Part shown: positions 45,008 through 56,007 of the stretch, piece by piece
Layout of the letters: each line of letters starts with the position of its first letter
Position numbering within the stretch: position 1 is the first letter of the stretch
From: Pseudooceanicola sediminis
GTDB taxonomy: Bacteria; Pseudomonadota; Alphaproteobacteria; Rhodobacterales; Rhodobacteraceae
Reading direction: 5' to 3'
Length of the DNA stretch: 64,000 nucleotides
Assembly (NCBI RefSeq): GCF_003575965.1
Contig: NZ_QWJJ01000012.1
Span: 1-64,000 of the forward strand
The notes under the pieces: generated by a model
What the model saw: the letters and a program-made list of their open reading frames with translations, nothing else
What the model was told of the DNA's origin: nothing
The model's database searches: none
Program-made: the position numbers and the translations under genes

Positions 45008-45843
45008 CAGATCTCATGATTGCCAACGTGTTGACCATCGCCGGCACCGATCCGACGGGCGGAGCAGGTATCCAGGCCGATATCAAGGCCATTTCCGCCC
45101 TCGGCGCCTACGCGATGAGCGCGGTCACCGCAGTCGTGGCCCAGAACACACAGGGCGTGCGCAGCTTTACGGCCATGCAGCCCTGCCTCGTCGCAGACCA
45201 GATCGACGCCGTGTTTGAAGACGTGCGCGTTGACGCGGTCAAGATCGGCATGGTTGCGAACGCAGACATCGCCCGCGTGATTGCCGAACGCCTGACGCTG
45301 CATGGCGCGCGCAATATCGTGTTCGATCCGGTGATGATCGCCTCCAGCGGCGACTCCCTTCTGGACCGCGATGCCCTGCGTGCGCTGCGCGACCACCTGA
45401 TCCCGCTGGCCACCGTCATCACCCCGAACCTGCCAGAGGCCGACACGCTGCTGAAATCCTCCGGTGCCTGGAGTGATCAACGGTTGCACGACGCGATGGA
45501 GGATCTGCTGTTGCTGGGGCCGAAATGGGTGCTGCTCAAGGGCGGGCACCTGGATGGCAGCAGCGAAAGCACGGATCTGCTGCTCGGCCCCGACGGCGCG
45601 TCCCGCCGCTTTCCCGCGCCCCGCGTCGACACCCGCAACGATCATGGCACCGGCTGCACCCTGTCCTCGGCGATCGCAGCGCTCCTCCCCTATTTTCCGG
45701 TCCCTGAGGCGGTTTCGCGGGCCAAGGCCTATCTTCATGCCGCGCTCATCGCGTCGGACATGCTCGACGTGGGCGAGGGGCGCGGGCCGGTGCACCACTT
45801 CCATGCCCTCTGGCCGACGCCGCTGGACAAGGCGGGCGAATAG
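45004..45843 (+). CDS. thiD: HMP/HMP-phosphate kinase ThiD
   Basis: A 279-residue ribokinase-fold enzyme that phosphorylates 4-amino-5-hydroxymethyl-2-methylpyrimidine and its monophosphate to the diphosphate for thiamine synthesis. [19 protein letters not shown] begins the fold and [19 protein letters not shown] holds the anion-hole Gly and catalytic Cys-type region. Length is normal. It is convergent with thiE, 63 bp apart, so it is transcribed separately from the riboswitch-controlled operon. No N-terminal ThiE fusion. Confidence 0.95.
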   Translation: MTDLMIANVLTIAGTDPTGGAGIQADIKAISALGAYAMSAVTAVVAQNTQGVRSFTAMQPCLVADQIDAVFEDVRVDAVKIGMVANADIARVIAERLTLHGARNIVFDPVMIASSGDSLLDRDALRALRDHLIPLATVITPNLPEADTLLKSSGAWSDQRLHDAMEDLLLLGPKWVLLKGGHLDGSSESTDLLLGPDGASRRFPAPRVDTRNDHGTGCTLSSAIAALLPYFPVPEAVSRAKAYLHAALIASDMLDVGEGRGPVHHFHALWPTPLDKAGE

Positions 45844-45906
45844 GCCCGCCCTGACCGGCACACTTCCGGCCACCCCGCACCGGGGCAACCGCATCATCAC
45901 CTTTGC

Positions 45907-46548
45907 TCAGCCGCCGGCAGCCACCGCCGCCTGCCAGGCCTGCGCCATCGCGCGGGCCGCGGCACGGGGATCGGCCTGCCCGCAAATGGCCGAAACAACG
46001 GCCATCCCCATTGCGCCACTGGCCCGCACGGCATCAGCATGGCCCGCAGCCAGCCCACCGATGGCCACCACCGGCACCGGACAGGCGCGTACGATCTCCG
46101 CCAGCCCGGCAAAGCCGACCGGCGGCTTGTGGTCCGGCTTGGTCGCCGTGGCAAAGACCGGCCCGGCACCGGCGTAATCCACCAGCACCGGATCGACCCG
46201 CTGCGCCGCATCCACCGTTTCGACGGAAAGACCCAGCAGAGCGCGCGGCCCCAGACGCCTGCGCACCTCGCCCGGGTCCATGTCATCCTGCCCGACATGC
46301 ACGCCGTCCGCGCCGATCGCCAATGCCGCCTCCACGTCGTCGTTCACGATCAGCATCGCGCCGCTGCCTGCCAGCGCCGTGCGCAGCGCCCGTCCCGCCT
46401 CGATCAGCCGCGCCGTATCAGCGTCCTTGTCGCGCAACTGAACAATCGTGGCGCCCCCCGCCACCGCCAGTCGCGCCGTCTCGACCATCCCCCGATCCCG
46501 GCAAAGACCGGGATCGAGGACGAGGTACAGACCCAGATCGAGCGTCAT
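45907..46548 (-). CDS. thiE: Thiamine-phosphate synthase ThiE
   Basis: A 213-residue TIM-barrel enzyme joining HMP-PP and thiazole phosphate to thiamine phosphate. Conserved points are VQLRDKD, VNDDVEAALAIGADGVHVGQ (pyrophosphate-binding) and VFATATKPDHKPPVG. Start ATG 46548 overlaps the thiM stop by 4 bp. It is the last gene of the thiC-thiM-thiE operon. Confidence 0.94.
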   Translation of the reverse strand: MTLDLGLYLVLDPGLCRDRGMVETARLAVAGGATIVQLRDKDADTARLIEAGRALRTALAGSGAMLIVNDDVEAALAIGADGVHVGQDDMDPGEVRRRLGPRALLGLSVETVDAAQRVDPVLVDYAGAGPVFATATKPDHKPPVGFAGLAEIVRACPVPVVAIGGLAAGHADAVRASGAMGMAVVSAICGQADPRAAARAMAQAWQAAVAAGG

Positions 46549-47344
46549 GCCGCGGCGACCTCCAGCACCTCGATCCGGGCTTCGCGGTCCAGATCGTCCG
46601 GGCCGACCTGGTGCAGCGCATCCAGGAACAGCGGCGCGAAACTGCCCGGTCCTTCTGCTGCACCATGCGCCCGCCTGCCTGCCACCGCAAACAATGCCAG
46701 CGCGGCGACCGAGGCCTCGAACGGTGCGGCCACCGCCGCAAAGGCCCCGCACAGCCCGGTCAGCGAACAGCCAAGCGCGGTGTTCAGCGGCATCCAGGAC
46801 GACCCGCCCGCGATCCGCACAGCCCGCATGCCATCGGTGACGAAATCGACCGCGCCGGTCATCGCGACGACGCCGCCCGTGCGCTGCGCCAGCCGGCTGG
46901 CCGCGCCTTGCGCCGCTGCGGTACTGTCGCGTCCGTCAACGCCCTGCCCCCGGCTCGCCTCGCCCGCAAGGCTCAGGATTTCCGAGGCATTGGCCCGGAT
47001 GATCGTCGGCTTCAGCGCCACCAGATCCGCCGCCACGCGCCGCCGCAGCGCCGTCGCCTGACAGGCCACCGGGTCCAGCACCCAAGGGGTGCCCGTGCCC
47101 TCCGCCCCTGCAATCGCCGCGCGCATCCCCGCCACGAACGGGGCCGACAGCGTGCCGATATTCACCGTCAGCGCGCCCGCGATCGCGGCAAATTCGCCCG
47201 CTTCCTCGGCGTCGCTGACCATCGCCGGGCTGGCCCCTGCTGCCAGCAACACGTTGGCGGCCACGTTCATCGCCACGTAGTTGGTGATGCACTGCACCAG
47301 CGGCGTCGCGGCGCGCATCGCGCCCAAAGTTGTCCCAACCTGCA

Positions 47345-47345
<1 letters not shown>
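46545..47345 (-). CDS. thiM: Hydroxyethylthiazole kinase ThiM
   Basis: A 266-residue salvage kinase phosphorylating 4-methyl-5-hydroxyethylthiazole. PLVQCITNYVAMNVAANVLL and AAGASPAMVSDAEEAGEF are the family start, and NTALGCSLTGLCGAF carries the conserved Cys region. The start at 47345 overlaps the thiC stop by 1 bp. No thiO, thiS, thiG or thiF gene is visible, so in this operon the thiazole arm is salvage only. Confidence 0.94.
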
Positions 47346-49375
<2,030 letters not shown>

Positions 49376-50183
49376 ACCGCAAACCTGCGCGCATCGCCGC
49401 GTACTGTCAAGCGCCCGTCCCGAGCCCGTCCCGAGCCCGGCCATCGCAGCCCCGAAGAGGCCTGAACACCGCCTCATCTTCGCCGTGCAACCCCCTGACC
49501 TCCAAGGCATTTGCCTCAATCACCCCACCTGCACCCCGCCTGACCCCGGCTTCACACTGGTTTCAAACCGGCCCCGCTGCCCGCCCCGCTCCCTCATGTG
49601 ATCCCAGCCCAATCGAGACCCGCCCCAATCCTGAGTATTTTACTTTCCAGAAACACCCGACAGAAATAGTCAACTATATGTTTTTATTGTGTTTTTTCTT
49701 GCAGCGGCGCGAACGTCAGGTTATAAGCACCCCAAGACAGCAAGCAAGCTACGGCCCCGCGCCCCGCCAGCCAGCTATCCGCGCCGCTCACGGAAATCGG
49801 CCGCCATGTCCCATACATCGCCACGCAGCTCGCCAGGCCGGACCGCAAACCGGTCCACCCCAGCCCTGCCCCGCAGCCCGGACATCGCCCCTGATCGCGT
49901 CCCACCGACAGGGCCGCATTGACCCGGCACCACCAACGGCACCCTCCGATCAGCACCGACAAGCCGCGCCCCTTCCGGGCTTCGCGCGCCAGCCTTCCAT
50001 GCCAGCCTTTCATGCCAGCCTTCCATGCCCGCCGACCAAAGCGTCAGCCCCTTCCCGCCAGCGACTGCCGCCCATCAGCGCCGCTTTCTTTGGCACCTGT
50101 CTGCCGCGCAATTCGCCCGGCGGCACCTATTCCTGAAATTTCCGTGAATTCTCGCCCGATCCGCATGGTGCCCCTTGCCTTTT
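49376..50183. other. Large gene-free gap between the thi and sit operons
   Basis: About 800 bp without a believable ORF. Most is GC-rich, but about 49625-49700 is strikingly AT-rich (TACTTTCCAG to a TTTTTT run near 49696), unlike the rest of the window; it could hold a promoter or terminator of an unrecognised small RNA. 49412-49440 has a short CCGAGCC duplication. Nothing else recognised. Confidence 0.4.
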
Positions 50184-50204
50184 TGCAAATGCCTCTCAAT
50201 TACA
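50184..50204 (+). promoter_or_regulatory. Candidate Mur/Fur-family operator upstream of sitA
   Basis: TGCAAATGCCTCTCAATTAC plus a terminal A lies 48 bp before the sitA start. As I recall it, this matches the alphaproteobacterial manganese-uptake-regulator (Mur) site, TGCAAAT-NN-TCTCAATT(G)CA. The gene behind it (SitA) is the classic Mur target. Match is by eye. Confidence 0.6.
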
Positions 50205-50251
50205 TATGGAACCGCGATGCCCCAAACACCGTGATGCCCGAAAGGACGACC

Positions 50252-51163
50252 ATGCCCCTGCCCCGCGCCGCCCTGCTGGCCCTGACACTGGCCCCGACGC
50301 TGGCCCTTTCGGCCGCGTCCCCGGCTCTGGCCGACCGGCTCAAGGTCGTGACCACCTTCACCGTGCTCGCCGACATGGCGCAGAACGTCGCGGGCGACGC
50401 CGCCGATGTCGTCTCGATCACCAAGCCCGGCGCCGAGATCCACGGCTACGAACCCACCCCGCGCGACATCGTGCGCGCCGCCAAATCCGACCTGATCCTC
50501 TACAATGGCCTGGGATTGGAGCTCTGGTTCGATCAGTTCATCGCCAACCTCGGCATCATCCCCTCCGAAACGCTCTCCACCGGCATCGACCCGATCCCCG
50601 TCGCCCTCGGCGCTTATGAGGGCAAGCCGAACCCCCACGCATGGATGGGCCTCTCCAACGCCCAGGTCTATGTCGACAACATCGCCGCAGCCCTCTCCGC
50701 GCATGACCCCGACAATGCCGCGACGTATGCCGCCAATGCGACCGCCTACAAACAGCAGCTCACCGACACGATCGAACCGCTGCGCGCCCGCGTTGCAAAG
50801 ATCCCCGCCGCCCAGCGCTGGCTGGTCACCTGCGAAGGCGCGTTTTCCTACCTTGCCCGCGATTTCGCGATGCAGGAACTCTACCTCTGGCCGATGAACG
50901 CCGATCAGGTCGGCACACCACAGCAGGTCCGCGCCGTCATCGACGGCGTGCGCGCCCACGATATCCCTGTGGTTTTCTGCGAAAGCACCGTCAACACCTC
51001 TCCCGCCGAACAGGTGGCGCGCGAAACCGGTGCCCGTTTCGGCGGCGTGCTCTACGTCGACAGCCTGTCCGGCCCCGAGGGTCCGGTGCCAAGCTACCTC
51101 GACCTGCTGCGCGCCACTGCCCAGACCATTGCCGACGGCCTCGATGCAAAGGCGACCAACTAG
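50252..51163 (+). CDS. sitA: Manganese/iron ABC transporter, periplasmic binding protein
   Basis: A 303-residue cluster-A-I metal-binding protein. Signal peptide ends near ALADR. Expected ligands are His in GAEIHGYEP, His in KPNPHAWMGL, Glu in VTCEGAFSYL and a later Asp near YVDSLSGPEGPVPSYLDLL, the SitA/YfeA-type ending. Start ATG 50252 with AAAGGA upstream is preferred over the ATG at 50234. First gene of sitABCD, behind a Mur-box-like site. No His-rich loop as in zinc-specific ZnuA, favouring Mn/Fe over Zn. Confidence 0.94.
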   Translation: MPLPRAALLALTLAPTLALSAASPALADRLKVVTTFTVLADMAQNVAGDAADVVSITKPGAEIHGYEPTPRDIVRAAKSDLILYNGLGLELWFDQFIANLGIIPSETLSTGIDPIPVALGAYEGKPNPHAWMGLSNAQVYVDNIAAALSAHDPDNAATYAANATAYKQQLTDTIEPLRARVAKIPAAQRWLVTCEGAFSYLARDFAMQELYLWPMNADQVGTPQQVRAVIDGVRAHDIPVVFCESTVNTSPAEQVARETGARFGGVLYVDSLSGPEGPVPSYLDLLRATAQTIADGLDAKATN

Positions 51164-52288
51164 ATGCCCCCTGAAACCGCCCGCACCTCTCCCACTGGCA
51201 CCTCTCCCACTGGCACCGCACCCCTGGACGCCGCCTCGCGCACCACCGCCCCCCATGACGGCCCCCAGGACGCCCCCCAGAACGCCGGCATCTCGGCGCG
51301 CAACGTCACCGTGACCTATCGCAACGGCCTGACCGCCCTGCGCGATGCCAGCTTCGAAATCCCGCGCGGCACCATCACGGCACTTGTCGGTGTCAACGGC
51401 GCGGGCAAATCCACCCTGTTCAAGGCCATCATGGGCTTCGTTCCGGCGGCGCGCGGCGATATCCAGCTGCTCGGCCTGACCGTGAAGCAGGCGCTCAAGG
51501 CCAACCTAGTCGCCTACGTCCCCCAGTCCGAGGACGTCGACTGGGCCTTCCCCGTCCTCGTCGAAGACGTGGTGATGATGGGCCGCTACGGCCACATGGG
51601 GTTCCTGCGCCGGCCGCGCCCCGCCGATCACGCCGCCGTCACGGAGGCTCTGCACCGCGTCAACATGACCGACTTCCGCACCCGCCAGATCGGGGAACTC
51701 TCCGGCGGCCAGAAAAAGCGCGTCTTCCTCGCCCGCGCACTGGCCCAGAACGGCCAGGTCATCCTGCTGGACGAACCCTTCACCGGTGTCGACGTCGGCA
51801 CCGAGGAACAGATCATCGCCCTGCTGCGCGAGCTGCGCGCCGAAGGCCGTGTCATGCTGGTCTCCACCCACAATCTCGGGTCGGTTCCCGAATTCTGCGA
51901 CCGCACCGTGCTGATCAAGGGCACCGTCCTGGCCTACGGGCCGACCGAAGATACCTTCACGCACAAGAACCTGGCGGCGGCCTTCGGTGGCGTGTTGCGC
52001 CACTTCACCCTCGGCGGCGACGTCCTGCACGACGACGACGACCCGCGCCAGGTCTCCATCTTCACCGACGATGAACGCCCCCTGGTCCAGTACGGCGACA
52101 AGATGCACCGACGCGACGCCCGCCCGAAAGTGACCCCGCCGACCCGACCCACCCGCGATGCGTCTTCAACGGCCGATGATCGCGCCCACCGCGGTGAACC
52201 CCCAGACATCGATACCGATACCGGCGCCAACTCCGACACCACCGACCGCCCCACCAGCACGCCCGCCCCGAAAGACCCGGTCAGATGA
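51164..52288 (+). CDS. sitB: Manganese/iron ABC transporter, ATPase (extended)
   Basis: A 374-residue ATPase starting immediately after the sitA stop. Walker [10 protein letters not shown], signature ELSGGQKKR, Walker [13 protein letters not shown] and H-loop [11 protein letters not shown] are intact. It has about 40 extra Thr/Pro/Ala residues at the N terminus and about 60 Arg/Thr/Asp/Pro-rich residues at the C terminus beyond the normal 275-300. The tail contains [10 protein letters not shown] and [14 protein letters not shown]. Such tails look like low-complexity expansion and could be disordered. Confidence 0.93.
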   Translation: MPPETARTSPTGTSPTGTAPLDAASRTTAPHDGPQDAPQNAGISARNVTVTYRNGLTALRDASFEIPRGTITALVGVNGAGKSTLFKAIMGFVPAARGDIQLLGLTVKQALKANLVAYVPQSEDVDWAFPVLVEDVVMMGRYGHMGFLRRPRPADHAAVTEALHRVNMTDFRTRQIGELSGGQKKRVFLARALAQNGQVILLDEPFTGVDVGTEEQIIALLRELRAEGRVMLVSTHNLGSVPEFCDRTVLIKGTVLAYGPTEDTFTHKNLAAAFGGVLRHFTLGGDVLHDDDDPRQVSIFTDDERPLVQYGDKMHRRDARPKVTPPTRPTRDASSTADDRAHRGEPPDIDTDTGANSDTTDRPTSTPAPKDPVR

Positions 52289-52655
52289 CCCGCCCGCCTC
52301 GCACGCCCGGCACGGCCCGCGACGGCCTGTTGCGGCCCGGCGCCGCTGCCACCCCGCCTCGATGCGGCCCCCATGCCCCCGGAACACCCCCCTGCATGTT
52401 TCCCTGTCGGAAATATCCCGGGGGAGTCCGCGCCCCGCGCGGACGGGGGCAGCGCCCCCCTGCCACATCCCCGGTCCCTGCCCCAGCCCCGGCGCAGACC
52501 CCAGTCCCGGCCCCTGCCGCCCCCTGTACCCGACCCCACCGCGCCGCGCGCGCCCTCACGTCCCCCGGCCTGTCCACCATGGCGCCCACCTGCGCCTCAC
52601 TCCTTGCGCCCCACGTCGCGCGCCGTGGCGCGCCCTGCTGCCCTGCGGACCACGC
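52289..52655. other. Intra-operon gap between sitB and sitC with hairpins
   Basis: A 367-bp spacer in an otherwise tightly packed operon. A Pro/Ala/Arg-rich ORF (52285-52659) fills it with ATGA overlaps on both sides, but its composition and content argue against a protein (see findings). It contains the hairpin element at 52397-52459. Confidence 0.5.
52397..52459 (+). repeat. REP-like hairpin element A
   Basis: It begins TGTTTCCCTGT, then AAATA-CCC-GGAG, followed by two adjacent perfect hairpins: GTCCGCGC/GCGCGGAC (52426-52433 with 52437-52444) and GGGGGC/GCCCCC (52445-52450 with 52454-52459). The left part matches the element at 61962. Confidence 0.65.
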
Positions 52656-53840
52656 ATGACCCTCCTGCTTGAACCCTTCTCCTACGGCTACATGACCAAC
52701 GCGATGTGGGTCTCGGCGCTGATCGGCGGCGTCTGCGCCTTCCTGTCGGCCTACCTGATGCTCAAGGGGTGGTCGCTGATCGGCGATGCGCTGTCGCATT
52801 CCGTTGTGCCGGGCGTGGCCGGGGCCTACATGCTCGGCCTGCCCTTCGCGCTGGGCGCCTTCCTGTCGGGCGGCCTTGCGGCGGCCGCGATGCTGTTCCT
52901 GTCGGACCGCTCGGGTCTCAAGGTCGACGTGGTGATCGGCATGATCTTCACCTCGTTCTTCGGGATCGGGCTGTTCATGATCTCGATCAATCCGATGTCG
53001 GTCTCGGTACAGACGATCACCATGGGCAACATCCTCGCGATCACCCCGCAGGACACCCTGCAACTGGTGATCATCGGCGTCGTCACGCTGGTGGTCCTGC
53101 TGGCCAAGTGGCGCGACCTCATGGTCACCTTCTTCGATGAAAACCACGCCCGCTCGATCGGCCTGCGCCCGACGCTGCTCAAGGCGGTCTTCTTCATGCT
53201 CCTCTCGGCCTGCGTCGTCGCCGCGATGCAGACTGTCGGCGCATTCCTCGTCATCGCCATGGTGGTGACCCCCGGGGCGACGGCCTACCTGCTGTGCGAC
53301 AGGTTCTCGCGGCTGATCCTGACCGCCGTCTGCATCGGCGCTCTGACCGGCTTTTTCGGGGCCTATGCCAGCTACTTTCTCGACGGCGCGACCGGCGGCA
53401 TCATCACCACGCTGCAAACGCTGATCTTCCTCGCGGCCTTCACCTTCGCACCAAAGCACGGCATTCTCGCCGCCCGTGCCCGGGCCCGCGCCGCCCTGCG
53501 CAGGCCCCTCCCGCAGCAGCCCCCCCTCTCGCAACAGCGCCCCGCCGACCAACACCTCGCGCCCTCCCAACCACGCCGGGACACCCAGCCGACCTCGCAA
53601 CCGACCTCGCAGCCAGCCTCCCGGGCGACCTCCCGGGCTGGCGCCTCGCCCGACGGCCCCGACGGCCCCGTCCACCGCGCAGGCGCGGCCGAGCACGACT
53701 CCACCCCCCTCGCCCCCGCACACGCCGACCGCCCTGCGGCGCCATCGGCGCCTGCGGACCCTCCCGCGCCATCCTCCGCGCCCGCCCGCACCTCCGGGAA
53801 AGGTGCCCCCGCGTCCCCCAAGCCGAGGCGCCAGCCATGA
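52656..53840 (+). CDS. sitC: Manganese/iron ABC transporter permease (with long C-terminal tail)
   Basis: A 394-residue membrane protein of the ABC-3 family. It opens FSYGYMTNAMWVSALIGGVC, with LMLKGWSLIGDALSHSVVPG (the EAA-like region) and GAFLVIAMVVTPGATAYLL near the end of the helices. Eight or nine helices lie within the first 280 residues. The last about 110 residues are Pro/Ala/Arg/Thr-rich low complexity absent from usual family members. Start ATG 52656 is set by homology; it overlaps the preceding spacer ORF by ATGA. Its stop overlaps sitD by 4 bp. Confidence 0.93.
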   Translation: MTLLLEPFSYGYMTNAMWVSALIGGVCAFLSAYLMLKGWSLIGDALSHSVVPGVAGAYMLGLPFALGAFLSGGLAAAAMLFLSDRSGLKVDVVIGMIFTSFFGIGLFMISINPMSVSVQTITMGNILAITPQDTLQLVIIGVVTLVVLLAKWRDLMVTFFDENHARSIGLRPTLLKAVFFMLLSACVVAAMQTVGAFLVIAMVVTPGATAYLLCDRFSRLILTAVCIGALTGFFGAYASYFLDGATGGIITTLQTLIFLAAFTFAPKHGILAARARARAALRRPLPQQPPLSQQRPADQHLAPSQPRRDTQPTSQPTSQPASRATSRAGASPDGPDGPVHRAGAAEHDSTPLAPAHADRPAAPSAPADPPAPSSAPARTSGKGAPASPKPRRQP

Positions 53841-54688
53841 TCGACCTGATCCGAGAGGACGGACTGCTGTTTCCGTTCCAGTTTCCCTTCATGCAACACG
53901 CCTTCCTGATCTGCCTGATCGTCTCGGTGCCCACGGCATTGCTGTCGTGCTTCCTTGTGCTCAAGAGCTGGGCGCTGATGGGCGATGCGGTCAGCCATGC
54001 CACGCTGCCGGGTATCGTCATCGCCTATGCCTCCGGGCTGCCGCTGATCTTCGGCGCCTTCGCGGCCGGCATGGTCACCTCCCTGGTGACCGGCTTTCTG
54101 GCGTATAATTCGCGGGTCAAGCAGGACACGGTGATGGGGGTCGTGTTTTCGGGCATGTTCGGGATCGGGATCATCCTCTATACCTCGATCGACACCAACG
54201 CCCACCTCGACCACATCCTGTTCGGCAACATGCTGGGCGTCGGGCCGGGCGACCTGTGGACCGCCGGTGCCATCTCGCTCGTGGTGACACTGGCCCTGGT
54301 GCTGAAATGGAAGGACCTGCTGCTGCATGCCTTCGATCCGGCGCAGGCCCGCGCATCCGGCCTGCCGGTCAACCTGCTGCACTATGGGCTGCTGACCATC
54401 CTGTCGATGACCATCGTGGCCACCCTGTCGGCCACCGGGCTGATCCTGGCCGTCGGCCTGCTGATCGCACCGGGCGCCATCGCCTTTCTCAGCGTGCGCC
54501 GCTTTTCCGTGATGCTGCCCGTCTCTGTCGCAGTCTGCACCCTGTCCATGCTGCTGGGCACCTACGCCAGCTTCTGGCTCGACAGCGCCCCGGCGCCCAC
54601 CATCATCCTGATCCTGACCGCATTGTTCCTCGTCGCCTTCGCGCGCCGGATGATCCTGACCCGCCGGGCCGCCACCCACCCGGGATAA
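53837..54688 (+). CDS. sitD: Manganese/iron ABC transporter permease
   Basis: A 283-residue ABC-3 permease. FPFMQHAFLICLIVSVPTA begins TM1 and VLKSWALMGDAVSHATLPGI is the coupling region. VATLSATGLILAVGLLIAPG lies near the end. It pairs with SitC as a heterodimer. Start ATG 53837 overlaps sitC by 4 bp. Last gene of sitABCD; 126 bp then separate it from the AroE-like gene. Confidence 0.94.
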   Translation: MIDLIREDGLLFPFQFPFMQHAFLICLIVSVPTALLSCFLVLKSWALMGDAVSHATLPGIVIAYASGLPLIFGAFAAGMVTSLVTGFLAYNSRVKQDTVMGVVFSGMFGIGIILYTSIDTNAHLDHILFGNMLGVGPGDLWTAGAISLVVTLALVLKWKDLLLHAFDPAQARASGLPVNLLHYGLLTILSMTIVATLSATGLILAVGLLIAPGAIAFLSVRRFSVMLPVSVAVCTLSMLLGTYASFWLDSAPAPTIILILTALFLVAFARRMILTRRAATHPG

Positions 54689-54814
54689 GCCCCGAATGAC
54701 GCAGGAAAGCACGCGGGATCGGACGCGGGACCGGACGCTGACACATTCCGGCGAATTGACACAACCAAGGCGCTCGTGAAAGGTGGTGGCATTCAACCGG
54801 GGAGCGCCCGTGCC

Positions 54815-55813
54815 ATGCCCAGATCACAACCCAGCCCCCACCCCGGACAACAGCCCGCACGTTTGACCGCGCCCGGCGCCCTGCCGCTGCTCCCCTCACC
54901 CCACGCGGCCTCTGACGGCGCACCGCAGGCCAGCCCGCAGACCTCCGCACTGCCCTCCCCTCAGGCCGCGCTTGTCACGCCCCGGCGCAACGCACCGCTC
55001 CGCCTCGGTCTGGCCGGGCGTCCCGCTGCGCGTCTCCAGGCCGAAGGGATACTGCTCGCAAAGGCCGCGGCCTGGCGACAACCGCTGACCCTGCATCACT
55101 TTGCCGACGACGACGCACCCGCCGCCCTGCTGCACCGCGCCCGTGCCGCCGGCCTCGACGCCCTGCACGTCACCGGCGCGCTGACCGAAACGATGCTGCC
55201 CCTGCTCGACCAGCTCAGCCCGGTGGCGCAGCAGCAGCACAGCGTCGACCTTATCCTGTTCCAAGGGGGCCTCTCCTTCGGTGTCAATGCCGCCGCCTGG
55301 GCACACAAGCGGGCCATCACGCGCTTTCTGGCGCCCCTGCCGCACGATCACGCACTGTTGCTGGGGGCGGGACGACGCGGACGCGCCGCCGCCTGCGCCC
55401 TTGCCTCGGCCGGCGTGCGCAAACTGGCGATCTACGATCCGCGCCGCGACCGCGCCCTTGCGCTTTCGCTGTTCCTGACCCAGGGCAGCGGGATGCGCAG
55501 CGTCACCCTGCCCAGCCTCGACAGCCTGTGCGACCACCGGTTCGACGGCATCATCCGCGCCATGCCCGCCGCCACGCCAACCGCGCTGGACCGCCCCTGC
55601 AACCTGTCCCCCCGCCACTGGGTCATCGACACCGGGCAAGAGACCAGCGCCCTGACCGCCCAGGCCCGCACCCTGGGATGTCGCGCCCTGTCGGGGGGCG
55701 ACCTGGCGCAATTGCTGGCCCGCAGGCTGCTCGATCACCTGACCCCGGCCACGACGCAGCCGGCCTCGGGCCCACTACGCACCCAGCGCCCCTTCCCCTA
55801 TCGCAACCTCTGA
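54815..55813 (+). CDS. AroE-like protein lacking shikimate-dehydrogenase catalytic residues
   Basis: A 332-residue protein with a Pro/Ala-rich leader (about 1-60) and a shikimate-dehydrogenase-like fold. LRLGLAGRPAARLQ corresponds to the substrate-domain start. LDALHVTGALTETMLPLLDQ corresponds to the 'GxNVTxPYK' region but has no catalytic Lys. LSFGVNAAAW corresponds to 'GxNTDxxG' but lacks the catalytic Asp. LLLGAGRRGRAAACALASAG is the NADP-binding loop, followed by KLAIYDPRRDRA. The fold seems kept while the dehydrogenase residues are gone. Start ATG 54815 follows GGGGAG; the ORF could begin 13 codons earlier. Function unknown. Confidence 0.75.
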   Translation: MPRSQPSPHPGQQPARLTAPGALPLLPSPHAASDGAPQASPQTSALPSPQAALVTPRRNAPLRLGLAGRPAARLQAEGILLAKAAAWRQPLTLHHFADDDAPAALLHRARAAGLDALHVTGALTETMLPLLDQLSPVAQQQHSVDLILFQGGLSFGVNAAAWAHKRAITRFLAPLPHDHALLLGAGRRGRAAACALASAGVRKLAIYDPRRDRALALSLFLTQGSGMRSVTLPSLDSLCDHRFDGIIRAMPAATPTALDRPCNLSPRHWVIDTGQETSALTAQARTLGCRALSGGDLAQLLARRLLDHLTPATTQPASGPLRTQRPFPYRNL

Positions 55814-55841
55814 CGCCGCGCGCCGGCCATCAGGCAGCCGC

Positions 55842-55903
55842 ACAGCGAACAGCGAACAGCGAACAGCGAACAGCGAACAGCGAACAGCGAACAGCGAACA
55901 GCG
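55842..55903. repeat. Heptamer tandem array (ACAGCGA)n
   Basis: Eight perfect head-to-tail copies of ACAGCGA plus six more bases. It lies 29 bp beyond the AroE-like stop in non-coding sequence. Typical of a slippage-prone microsatellite-like locus. Confidence 0.95.
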
Positions 55904-55951
55904 GGGCAAATCCAGGCCTTCAACGCAAGGCTCAATTGCTCGTGCCCCGGC

Positions 55952-56007
55952 CGCTGAAGGCGCGTCACTGAAAGCCAGCCACTGAAGGCCAGTCACCGAA
56001 GGCAAGC
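55952..56007. repeat. 14-bp imperfect tandem repeat
   Basis: Four 14-bp units: CGCTGAAGGCGCGT, CACTGAAAGCCAGC, CACTGAAGGCCAGT and CACCGAAGGCAAGC (55952, 55966, 55980, 55994). Non-coding. Confidence 0.85.

Noticed and set aside
49678-50136. 152-residue plus-strand ORF upstream of sitA
   Set aside because: Pro/Ala/Arg-rich, begins in an AT-rich stretch with no ribosome-binding site and no domain.
55842-55903. CRISPR array
   Set aside because: Repeats are contiguous 7-mers with no spacers and no cas genes nearby.
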